Shown here one piece after another: positions 5,959 to 13,185 of a DNA stretch of 14,309 bases. Position numbers and translations under genes: made by a program. Source of the stretch: Tannerella sp. (GTDB taxonomy: Bacteria > Bacteroidota > Bacteroidia > Bacteroidales > Tannerellaceae); the NCBI GenBank assembly GCA_031268395.1, contig JAIRXI010000213.1, positions 1 to 14,309 on the forward strand, written 5' to 3'. Each line of letters begins with the position of its first letter. Position 1 is the first letter of the stretch. Under the pieces are notes generated by a model that did no database searches, had not been told where the DNA came from, and saw nothing but the letters and a program-made list of their open reading frames with translations.

Positions 5959-7782
5959 ATGAATTTGCCAAAAGGACATTATTTACGGGACAAGAAGTAT
6001 CAACTGGGCAATGTAATTGGCCAGGGGGGATTTGGTATCACCTACACAGGCACCTGGAGCACGGAAGTGAAGGGTGAACTGGGGACGGTGCGGACCGACG
6101 TGCCCATATGTATCAAGGAATACTTCTTCAAGGATTACTGCTTCCGGGACAAGGCCTCTCTTCACGTTCGCGTCCATTCCAAGACCGGGCAAACGCTTTT
6201 CGACAAGTTCAAGGAAAAACTGATTAAGGAGGCGAAAATTCTTTCGGAAGTTCATCATCCATTTGTGGTTAACGTATTGGAAGTGTTTGAAGAAAACAAT
6301 ACCGCCTATATTGCGATGGAATATATTCAGGGCTGTTCGCTGAAATACATGCTGGATGCGCAAGGTCCCCTGCCGGAAAAGAAAGTCCTGAAATACATCT
6401 ACCAGATAGGCCAGGCGCTCAACTTCGTACACCAGAAAAATATCCTGCATCTGGACATCAAACCCAGCAATATCCTGATTGACAAACGAAACAATGCACG
6501 GTTGATTGATTTTGGCGTCAGTAAACGCTATGACATTGAACAGCAGGAAACAAGCACGACCCTCCTGACGCTCTCCAAAGGATTTGCCTCCATCGAACAG
6601 TATGACGACGAAGGAATACAAAGTTTTTCCCCTCGCCCGGACATCTACTCGCTGGGCGCGACCATGTACAATTTGCTGACAGGCGTCATCCCGACAGAGT
6701 CGATTTTACGTGCAACCAAGCCACTGGCAAAGCCTTCGGAACTGAACAGAGAGATTACGCCCGGGACGGAAGAAGTGATTCTCAAGGCCATGAAAGTGAA
6801 TCCGGCCGAGCGTTACTTGACCATCCGGGAGATGATTAACGAACTGGATATCCCGTCCTATTTTGAGGAAACGGAAAATACGTTGCGGGAGGCGAATCCG
6901 GGAACGACGCCTCCGTCCGGCGACGAAGACAGTACGGCTTATGCTTCTACACCCGTCCCGCAGCCGGTTGATTCCGAACAAACGGAGGCAAAGCTCCCGG
7001 ATATCAGGCGTATCCGGAAAAAGAAAAGACGGCGTGTGATGATCCCGCTGACTGTCTTTATCTTTGCTTTTGTCGGGTATGTCGTTGCGTACATATTCGA
7101 ATGGAACGAACTGCCGGGGATGATCCGGACAAGCGCTCATTCCGGCGACGAAATCACGATGCCTCAACAGCCGGTCGAGCAGATAAATACGGAGTCGGCA
7201 CCGGAAATGCCGGACAGGGAGGATCCGCAAACGGAACCCGCGACAACGATATCGCTGCCTCTTCAGACTGTTACCAAAACAGACCCCAAAAAAGTAGCGG
7301 AAGAACGCTTGCCGGTTGGGGAGCAGCGGGACACGTCGGCAATGGAGGCAACAGAAATCGCTCCGTCGTCCGAAGAAATCGACGAAAAATATAATGCATT
7401 GGTAGCCGGTGGAAAATTAAAGATGGAGCAGAAAAACTATTCGGAAGCAAAAAAAGATTTTGAAATGGCACGCGAATTGAAAATGACGGACGAGACTTCG
7501 CGGCTGCACATTGAATGTACTGAAAAAGAAGAAGAACAAATGATAGCCGAGCGCAGGGACGGGTATGAAATGAAGATGACCTTTGGAAATTATACGATTG
7601 TCCGCAGCAAGTCGACCAGATTATTTGGCGCAATCAATTCGAAAGGAGAAGAAAAAATAAAATGTATCTATCTGAATGTAGGTATTTCAGCGAATGGACG
7701 GGCGTTTGAACGGGAGGACGGAAAGTATGATATTTATAACGCGGAAGGTCTTCGGATTGCCGAAGGCGTAACTACTTATTGA
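5959..7782 (+). CDS. Transmembrane Ser/Thr protein kinase with periplasmic helical and WG-like tail
   Basis: The 607-aa product has an N-terminal Hanks-type kinase domain (about 12-302). It has a glycine loop GQGGFG (21-26), the ATP-anchoring Lys53 in CIKEY, an alpha-C Glu near 91, catalytic loop HLDIKPSN (164-171) with Asp166, DFG (184-186), and PDIYSLG (227-233). The loop is HLD, not HRD, so it is a non-RD kinase. A low-complexity juxtamembrane linker and a basic stretch (RKKKRRR) precede one transmembrane segment (about 361-381). The kinase is therefore cytoplasmic and about 225 residues are periplasmic. The tail has a Pro/Thr/Glu-rich spacer, a TPR-like helical pair (about 473-525) and a C-terminal segment (about 545-600) resembling WG repeats. 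It probably senses an envelope signal. Two exported proteins follow closely. Confidence 0.92.
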   Translation: MNLPKGHYLRDKKYQLGNVIGQGGFGITYTGTWSTEVKGELGTVRTDVPICIKEYFFKDYCFRDKASLHVRVHSKTGQTLFDKFKEKLIKEAKILSEVHHPFVVNVLEVFEENNTAYIAMEYIQGCSLKYMLDAQGPLPEKKVLKYIYQIGQALNFVHQKNILHLDIKPSNILIDKRNNARLIDFGVSKRYDIEQQETSTTLLTLSKGFASIEQYDDEGIQSFSPRPDIYSLGATMYNLLTGVIPTESILRATKPLAKPSELNREITPGTEEVILKAMKVNPAERYLTIREMINELDIPSYFEETENTLREANPGTTPPSGDEDSTAYASTPVPQPVDSEQTEAKLPDIRRIRKKKRRRVMIPLTVFIFAFVGYVVAYIFEWNELPGMIRTSAHSGDEITMPQQPVEQINTESAPEMPDREDPQTEPATTISLPLQTVTKTDPKKVAEERLPVGEQRDTSAMEATEIAPSSEEIDEKYNALVAGGKLKMEQKNYSEAKKDFEMARELKMTDETSRLHIECTEKEEEQMIAERRDGYEMKMTFGNYTIVRSKSTRLFGAINSKGEEKIKCIYLNVGISANGRAFEREDGKYDIYNAEGLRIAEGVTTY

Positions 7783-7794
7783 AAAAAAACGTAC

Positions 7795-8748
7795 ATGAAA
7801 CGATTGATTTTATGGAGTTTGCTGCTATTTCCACTCTGTGTGCAGGCTCAGCAACAGACGGAGTATAACCGGAAAGGTGACGAAGCGATGAGACGAAAAG
7901 ATTATCAGGATGCCAAGATGTGGTATGAAGAAGGCGTTTCCTATTGTGATCCATACAGTATCAACCAGTTGACAGCCATCTGGGTGAGAGAAGAAAGCAT
8001 GCACTCGCCCATGGGGCCGGTGATGGGCAAGTGTCTCCAATGCCTGAACAGCATGGCCATCTCCAAGAAGGATACGCTCGCAATAAAAAAACTGATTCTT
8101 TTTTATACGGACGGCATCGGCACGGCCAGGGATGAAAATTCTGCCAATTCATGGCGGGAGATGTTGACGCAGCTTCGCAACCCCTATCCTCGCTCCGGTA
8201 AAACGCGCGAAAAGATGAGATTTTTTGCCGGATTTTCGTCCCTGCCGCCGGTTGCGCCTTACGGCATACAGATTGGCGGTATAAGTACGGTAGGCTGGTA
8301 TGTGCGGGTACGCACCAATATGGTTACCCCCCGTAATACGGAATTGAATGGCGAAAAGATTGAATTTACGAACAATCGGATTCCCGTATTCGATGCCCGG
8401 GACGAGATGTATCGTTTCTTGCCCGAAAGCCGGAACAGTATCCGGAAAAGTTTATGGATGGGGACCGCCGGCCTGGTTTTCAAAGTTGCGCCTGCACTCT
8501 GCCTGTCGGCCGGCGCAGGATACGCGCAGTACGGGGAAGCGCATGAATACGAAATGATCGACCGGGTTACGGGTTTGCCGGGCGAGAGAAACTGGGCCGG
8601 AAACACAGATACTTCATACCGGAATGTGGCCATAGATGTGGATGCAACGGTTTCCCTCGGAAAAAGGTTTTACGGGACTGCCGGATGCTGCGTGCTGAAT
8701 CTGAAATACATCTACCCGAGTGTAGGCATAGGCATTTTTTTGAATTAA
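7795..8748 (+). CDS. Secreted TPR/Sel1-like protein with probable outer-membrane beta domain
   Basis: The 317-aa product starts with a clear signal peptide (MKRLILWSLLLFPLCVQAQ), probably cut after the Ala-Gln region. Residues about 23-50 form a TPR-like helix pair (RKGDEAMRRKDYQDAKMWYEEG). About 100-130 resembles a Sel1 repeat (FYTDGIGTARDENSANSW). From about 140 the sequence is rich in alternating Gly/aromatic strands (IQIGGISTVGWYVRV, AGAGYAQYG, VDATVSLGKRFYG) and ends in SVGIGIFLN, consistent with an outer-membrane beta-barrel-like domain. No specific family is recognised. It follows the kinase by 12 nt and precedes the lipoprotein by 18 nt, so it is part of the same operon. It may link the kinase's periplasmic tail to the outer membrane; that is inference. 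Confidence 0.82.
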   Translation: MKRLILWSLLLFPLCVQAQQQTEYNRKGDEAMRRKDYQDAKMWYEEGVSYCDPYSINQLTAIWVREESMHSPMGPVMGKCLQCLNSMAISKKDTLAIKKLILFYTDGIGTARDENSANSWREMLTQLRNPYPRSGKTREKMRFFAGFSSLPPVAPYGIQIGGISTVGWYVRVRTNMVTPRNTELNGEKIEFTNNRIPVFDARDEMYRFLPESRNSIRKSLWMGTAGLVFKVAPALCLSAGAGYAQYGEAHEYEMIDRVTGLPGERNWAGNTDTSYRNVAIDVDATVSLGKRFYGTAGCCVLNLKYIYPSVGIGIFLN

Positions 8749-8766
8749 TATCGAAACAGGACGAAA

Positions 8767-10932
8767 ATGGGAACTAAACATACAGGATGGGCAGCCGCCC
8801 TGCTGCTGGGTCTGCTGACGGGCTGCATGGAAGACGTAAAGCTGGACGCGGACGTGAAGAATGCCCGGGCGCCTGAGTTGACGGGCATCAGCCTGCATTC
8901 CAAAACGGCTTCCTCCATCTCCTTGACGGCGACCGTGACGAAGGCAAACGGATATAAGGTGACGGAGCGGGGTTTTTGCTGGGACACCCGTGAGATGCCC
9001 GAACGCGGAACGGACAATTTCGTACAGGCAGGCGAGGGCCTGGACGTGTTCAGCGCGACCATCGACAACCTGAAGGGCAATACAAAATATTACATCCGGC
9101 CGTACGCAGTCAATCAGGTAAATATTGCCTACGGCGAGCAGATCGATATTGAAACGAACGACGGCCTTGGCTCCGTCAGGACATTCGAAGCCTACGACAT
9201 CCATGCCACCACGGCCGTTTGCGGCGGCGTCATCAAGTCGCCCGGTGAGGGAAATATCGACGAGCGGGGCGTCTATGTATCCCTGTCGGCCGACATGGCC
9301 AACAGGGATTCGGTCCCAAGCGTGATGAATGCCGATTCCTTCATCTGCAACGTCTCCCGGCTGAAGCCCCTGAGCACGTATTACGTGCAGGCGTATGTCA
9401 AGAACACGTTCGGCTCCTTCACCGGCGATACCTGCTCCTTCACCACCACGGACGGACGCCCGACGATGGATACGGTCGCCATTATCGACCACATCAATTC
9501 GGGCTATACCGACGTGACCTTATTTTCGGCCATTCTGAACCCCGGCGATGCCATGTTCATCTCGCGCGGTTTCTTCTGGAGCGAAGCCCCCATGCCCGAC
9601 ACGGCGAGTATACTGAGGGCAGACAGCATCGTGACCACCGTCACCGGGACAAATACCAACCTGCAGTTTGTCGGACAGTTGGAAAACCTGAAACCGCAAA
9701 CAAAATACTATGTGCGTTCCTTTGCAAGAAACGAGTTCGGGCCGGGATTCAGTCCCGAGAAATCGTTTTACACCAAAAGCGAGATGCCTACCGTCGAGAC
9801 CCTGCTGCCGGAAGCCACCGTCAGCGGAACCGTCATCCTGAGCGGACGCCTGATTGACGAGGGAAAGACGCCCATCACCTCCAGCGGAATATGCTATTCC
9901 ACCGATATTCCCGATCCCACGCTCGTCAACGGAGGGAATCGCATCGAAATCCCGCTGAATACCTCCTGGCAGTTTCGTACCGAGTTATCCGGATGGAAGG
10001 GAGGCATGACCTACTATGTCCGAATCTATGCAACAAACGGGGAAGGGACATCCTATGGAGAAGTAAAAATCCTTGAGACGCCCCGCGTCTTCAACGGCGG
10101 GCTGGGGGCATTCCCGGGAGCGCCGCTCATACAGGGATCCCCGACTTATTTTTCCGTCGGCGACAGAGGCTTTCTGCTGGGCGGCGACCTCGGCCCCGAA
10201 TATATCAACAAACTGTGGAGCTATGACCCGCGGACCAGCTGGTGGGATCTGGGCGCCTGCCCTTACCTGCTCGAAAATGCCCTCAAATGGCAGGCCACCG
10301 CGGCCTACGGTTCCAACGTATACTTCCTGGGGGGAATCAATCGCGCCTACGAGCCGCAGAATGCTTTCCTGCGCTACAATACGGGCAGCAACATGTGGTA
10401 CATCCATTCCGTCGGCCCGGATTCGGCCCATTCCCGGGCAGGTTTCCAGTTCGAGGAAAAAGTCTGTTTCCTGGGAGGAATGAAAGATTCGGCCATGAAT
10501 GATGTGTGGGCATTCGACGTGTACCCGCCGGACAACTGGTCGCGGAAGGCAGACTTCCCGACAGCTCAGTACGGCGGAATCGCCGTGAACATAGGTGATA
10601 CAGTCTATGCGGGCCTGGGGAAAAATACGGCCGATATGTGCAACAGGCAGTTGTGGAAATCGTCCGACCTGACCGTATGGACGGAAGAACCTCCCTGTCC
10701 GGCCATCACGAACGGCATTCTGGCCGGAGTGGCCTGCAACGGCAACATCTATGTCGTCGACGAGTCCTATTATATCATTGAATATAACCCTTCCACCCGG
10801 CTCTGGCGCGTCAAGTCGCGTCTGCCGTCGAGCAGCCGGAACGTTCACTGCATGTATGTATTGAACGGAACAATTTATATCGGTTTGGGAATAAACGGTC
10901 TGACTACATACAACCCGTTATGGGACAACTGA
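8767..10932 (+). CDS. Lipoprotein with FN3-like repeats and Kelch-like C-terminal propeller
   Basis: The 721-aa protein has a lipoprotein signal with lipobox LTGC (Cys20). Asp follows close after Cys but not at +2 (CMED), so final localisation is open; surface exposure is common for such Bacteroidetes proteins. Residues about 35-438 hold four fibronectin-III-like repeats of about 95-105 aa (starting near 35, 134, 231 and 338). Each has a GFCWD/GVYVS/GFFWS/GICYS strand and a TKYYIRPYA/TYYVQAYV/TKYYVRSFA/TYYVRIYA strand, with an aromatic Gly-rich end. Residues about 440-721 have Kelch-like repeats (GFLLGGD, VYFLGGI, VCFLGGM, VYAGLG, IYIGLG, with LWSYDP, FLRYNT, VWAFDV), probably a beta-propeller. 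It is the last gene of the kinase block and may be the extracellular sensor or adhesion end of the pathway. Ligand unknown. Confidence 0.85.
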   Translation: MGTKHTGWAAALLLGLLTGCMEDVKLDADVKNARAPELTGISLHSKTASSISLTATVTKANGYKVTERGFCWDTREMPERGTDNFVQAGEGLDVFSATIDNLKGNTKYYIRPYAVNQVNIAYGEQIDIETNDGLGSVRTFEAYDIHATTAVCGGVIKSPGEGNIDERGVYVSLSADMANRDSVPSVMNADSFICNVSRLKPLSTYYVQAYVKNTFGSFTGDTCSFTTTDGRPTMDTVAIIDHINSGYTDVTLFSAILNPGDAMFISRGFFWSEAPMPDTASILRADSIVTTVTGTNTNLQFVGQLENLKPQTKYYVRSFARNEFGPGFSPEKSFYTKSEMPTVETLLPEATVSGTVILSGRLIDEGKTPITSSGICYSTDIPDPTLVNGGNRIEIPLNTSWQFRTELSGWKGGMTYYVRIYATNGEGTSYGEVKILETPRVFNGGLGAFPGAPLIQGSPTYFSVGDRGFLLGGDLGPEYINKLWSYDPRTSWWDLGACPYLLENALKWQATAAYGSNVYFLGGINRAYEPQNAFLRYNTGSNMWYIHSVGPDSAHSRAGFQFEEKVCFLGGMKDSAMNDVWAFDVYPPDNWSRKADFPTAQYGGIAVNIGDTVYAGLGKNTADMCNRQLWKSSDLTVWTEEPPCPAITNGILAGVACNGNIYVVDESYYIIEYNPSTRLWRVKSRLPSSSRNVHCMYVLNGTIYIGLGINGLTTYNPLWDN

Positions 10933-10996
10933 CCGGGATTATGGGATGCAAAAGGAATAAGGATACTTCTATACTCCAATACTTCGTTATAAAATA

Positions 10997-11335
10997 GGGA
11001 TTGCATCGGATTTCCTGCTTCGGCGATTGCTTCCTGCTTCGTTCCTCGCAGTCGCAGACGGTGCACAGCGCGCTGTCCTGCAAAGACGGCCCGTTGTGCG
11101 TCGTCCTTGCGAGGAACGAAGCAATCGCCAAATCGGGTACGGATTGCTTCGGGCTTCTCGCTTCGGCGGTTGCTTCACTGCTCGACGGTGCACGGCGCGC
11201 TGTCCTGCAAAGACAGCCCGTTGTGCGCCGTCCCTGCGAGGAACGAAGCAATCGCCAAACCGGGTACGGATTGCTTCGGATTTCCTGCTTCGGCGGTTGC
11301 ATCCTGCTTCGTTCCTCGCAGTCGCAATGACGGAG
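10997..11335. repeat. REP/MITE-like cluster: two 127-bp direct repeats plus a partial third, with palindromic ends
   Basis: Positions 11057-11152 recur at 11184-11279 with few differences (period 127). The segment 11001-11056 recurs nearly identically at 11271-11326. The cluster is built on TGCGAGGAACGAAGCAATC (11109-11127 and 11236-11254) and its inverse TGCTTCGTTCCTCGCA (11035-11050 and 11305-11320), so it can fold into large hairpins. A perfect 12-bp palindrome ACAGCGCGCTGT (11065-11076) sits in the centre of one. The motif CGTCATTGCGAGGAACGAAGCAATC is, from general knowledge, a dispersed palindromic repeat seen in many unrelated bacterial genomes. Reading frames across it look like artefacts of the repeat. 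It has no coding potential I would trust. Confidence 0.8.
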
Positions 11336-11571
11336 GGCGACAATGGGCAATGCACCCCTTCCGGCGAACGGTTCCTCGCCGTTGAAAATATGTTATACAA
11401 CATATTTAAGCGGCATACATCTTTTTAAACGCATTGATAATTAATTTTTTATCTCAATATTAAAATCTATCGGTTACATTTTTTTTTTCGGAAAAAGTTG
11501 CGGGTATAAAAAAAGAAGGTATCTTGCACCCCGAATTTTAGAAATAAACAAAAAAACGAACAAATAAGTAC
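11336..11571. other. AT-rich intergenic DNA with two adjacent hairpins
   Basis: No gene is seen. At 11362-11381 a 6-bp dyad (CGGCGA / TCGCCG) encloses 8 nt. At 11386-11407 a perfect 9-bp dyad (AAATATGTT / AACATATTT) encloses 4 nt. Neither is followed by a T run, so neither is a classic terminator, although together they could end the long kinase-block transcript. The remainder is AT-rich with homopolymer runs and leads into the putative promoter at 11498-11528. Confidence 0.5.
11498..11528 (+). promoter_or_regulatory. Weak putative promoter upstream of the 11572 ORF
   Basis: TTG at 11498-11500 is followed after 20 nt by TATCTTGC (11521-11528), which resembles TAnnTTTG but misses the last two bases. 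Spacing is right for a Bacteroidetes promoter. The start would be near 11535. Confidence 0.25.
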
Positions 11572-12168
11572 ATGGCTGTGACTCTATACAGAACAAATCG
11601 TAAGACCGGGAATATTCCTGATTCCTTCTGTTCACCCGCACGTGAATATATGTTAACGGCTGGGGCTGATGGCAAATATCTGTATGACAGTTATTTAGAC
11701 TTATATATCATATCCGGAGGCCTTCTGCAGGCCGCAGCGCCTCCCCTTCTTCGGAACGCACAGTCGAAAAGAGTCTTTTCTTTTTTGCGGCTGTGCGTTT
11801 TTGTATATTCCACATTCGACAGGCTTTTCCTGGAACAGGAAAAAAACACACGGGAAATGAAAGTCTTCACTAGCGTGACGAAAACCGTTTTTCGGAAAAA
11901 TGAAAACCGTCACTCAGGTGATGAAAACCGTCACTTAAGTGATGAAACCTGTCACGTACGTGATGATTTTCATTACTCACGTGATAAATTTTATCACATA
12001 CGTGATGAAGTCGGTTATTTGCGTGATGGATTTTATCACGCAAGTAACGGCTTTTATCACGTGAGTGACGACTTCCGTCACCAGCGTGATGACTTTTATT
12101 ACGTAAGTGACGGAAACAATCACCTTCGTGACGGTTTTGAAAATGCACATGATAATCTACCACACTAA
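11572..12168 (+). CDS. Doubtful ORF with C-terminal heptapeptide repeats; may not be coding
   Basis: The frame is open for 198 codons. Residues 1-95 match nothing I recognise and include a stretch (about 60-78) that translates a terminator-like hairpin, which argues against one full-length protein. From about residue 109 to the end it is a series of heptads approximating [RY]-H-x-[SRG]-D-x-F, direct translation of the 21-bp DNA array. Because 21 is a multiple of 3 and the units are palindromic, the minus strand is also open across the array (11870-12163) with similar heptads, so openness is weak evidence for coding. An internal ATG at 11857 would give a 103-aa repeat-only protein. It ends 27 nt before the next gene. 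Possibilities are a repeat protein, a leader ORF, or no protein at all. Confidence 0.35.
   Translation: MAVTLYRTNRKTGNIPDSFCSPAREYMLTAGADGKYLYDSYLDLYIISGGLLQAAAPPLLRNAQSKRVFSFLRLCVFVYSTFDRLFLEQEKNTREMKVFTSVTKTVFRKNENRHSGDENRHLSDETCHVRDDFHYSRDKFYHIRDEVGYLRDGFYHASNGFYHVSDDFRHQRDDFYYVSDGNNHLRDGFENAHDNLPH
11755..11802 (+). terminator. Strong terminator-like hairpin inside the 11572 ORF
   Basis: The arms 11755-11766 and 11788-11799 pair over 12 bp (one G-T wobble) and run into five T at 11798-11802. A second stem-loop, GGAGG/CCTCC, lies just upstream at 11716-11744. Together with the weak promoter near 11498 this could define a transcript of about 270 nt, or an attenuator for the genes downstream. 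Confidence 0.5.
11867..12152. repeat. 21-bp tandem array of TCAC-N4-GTGA dyads
   Basis: Twelve-bp imperfect palindromes of the form TCAC-N4-GTGA start at 11910, 11931, 11952, 11973, 11994, 12015, 12036, 12057, 12078, 12099 and 12120: eleven units with exactly 21-bp spacing and no indels. A degenerate twelfth is at 12141. One more good dyad lies at 11867, with a decayed position between it and the main array. The four central bases vary freely (TTAA, GTAC, GCAA, CAGC and others) while the outer half-sites are kept, with TTAC, TTAT or GTAA in a few. The 9-nt linkers vary. A spacing of 21 bp is two DNA helical turns, so all dyads face the same side. It ends 44 nt before the gene at 12196. Confidence 0.85.
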
Positions 12169-12195
12169 AACAGTAACAACTTAATTATAAGACGC

Positions 12196-13185
12196 ATGAA
12201 TACTTTAATTGAAATTCTGAATCAGTCGGTTGGCACGTTTTTTGACGCGACAGACCTGTTTTTAACCAGCCTTTCGGGCCTCGACCTGCTGTTGGGAGCC
12301 GGAAGCAGTTTCGCGTTCGCCCTTGTACCGGGCACAAAGGGAACGGGACGCGGAAGCAATATCCCGGAAGGGATCCTGGCCAGCGTCCGCCGATGGCATG
12401 GCGGCATCGACAGCAAGTTCGGCAATATTGACAATCTGGTCAAACTCGTCGAGACGCACCAGCAGACCTGGGTCATGCCGTCCGACCTGCTGACGCCGCT
12501 TACCGACGGCCATAACCGGCTGCAGGTCATGATCAACAAATGCCGCACGCCCCAGGCCTCGACGGCCGACCGCGCCCAGCGCAACGCACTGCTCGCCTTC
12601 ACCGTCGGACTGTGCCTGAACCAGGTAAAGATGTGGGCTTACGGACAGTTTTTCGCCGGCGTCCTGACAACCGAAGACATTCACCTGCTCGGCTTCCTGC
12701 TGCCCGGCGAACGCGGTGGACGCCACGACCGCACGGAAGCTACCAACGAGCTGGCCGAAGTCAAGGTGACGGTTATCAACGGCGACTTTATCCGCGCGGT
12801 GATCGACCGCGCGTCCGGCGAAAACGCCGCACTGGTGGCTCACGGATGGCCGCCGGGCGTGCGCAATGCCCTGATCGTCATCATCTCTGTCAAGAGCGGA
12901 AAAGTGGTATACAGCCAGATGACGACCCACCTGCACAACACCATCCGGATGCCTGAAGGTTCGCACGGCGAACAGTTTGTCATCAAGGCGGCTTTCCTCC
13001 GCCACGTCGACGACGAACCGCGCTTCGGCAACGAGCCGACCTTCACCATGCCGCGCACCACCGAAGACCTCGCCGCCAGCGTCGACCGCCAGCGTCACGA
13101 AAACGTCGACGCGCAGATGCAGGAAATCGAACGTCTCCGCCGGGAAATCGAACGGATACAGGCCGAAATGAAATCAAAACTATGA
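12196..13185 (+). CDS. Conserved-looking hypothetical protein with C-terminal coiled coil
   Basis: I cannot name a family or function for this 329-aa protein. It has no signal peptide or convincing membrane span; the hydrophobic region around 24-45 (LSGLDLLLGAGSSFAFALV) is more likely a buried helix. The middle has helical segments with many Trp/Cys/Gln (for example LCLNQVKMWAYGQF near 137-150) and a Gly-rich turn LLPGERGGRHDR. The stretch about 190-290 appears beta-rich (AEVKVTVINGDFIRAVID, ALIVIISVKSG, QFVIKAAFLRHVDD). The last 30 residues (MQEIERLRREIERIQAEMKSKL region) form a clear coiled coil, suggesting oligomerisation. Codon use is GC-rich and regular, supporting a real gene. The 21-bp dyad array sits immediately upstream, and the last codons lie within a 72-bp tandem repeat. 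Confidence 0.8.
   Translation: MNTLIEILNQSVGTFFDATDLFLTSLSGLDLLLGAGSSFAFALVPGTKGTGRGSNIPEGILASVRRWHGGIDSKFGNIDNLVKLVETHQQTWVMPSDLLTPLTDGHNRLQVMINKCRTPQASTADRAQRNALLAFTVGLCLNQVKMWAYGQFFAGVLTTEDIHLLGFLLPGERGGRHDRTEATNELAEVKVTVINGDFIRAVIDRASGENAALVAHGWPPGVRNALIVIISVKSGKVVYSQMTTHLHNTIRMPEGSHGEQFVIKAAFLRHVDDEPRFGNEPTFTMPRTTEDLAASVDRQRHENVDAQMQEIERLRREIERIQAEMKSKL

Noticed and set aside
8614..9492. 292-codon minus-strand ORF
   Set aside because: It lies antisense to the FN3/Kelch lipoprotein, which has a signal peptide, lipobox and clear internal repeats.
9985..10848. 287-codon minus-strand ORF
   Set aside because: It is antisense to the Kelch-like region of the lipoprotein and shows no family features.
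11001..11428. Several overlapping ORFs on both strands across the repeat cluster
   Set aside because: They translate the palindromic repeat in different frames, with mutually similar low-information sequences.
11867..12152. CRISPR array
   Set aside because: Conserved blocks are only 12 bp with 9-nt linkers and a 21-bp period, far below CRISPR repeat and spacer sizes, and no cas genes are present.
12262..13098. 278-codon minus-strand ORF
   Set aside because: It is antisense to the 12196 gene, which has a coiled-coil end and regular codon use on the plus strand.
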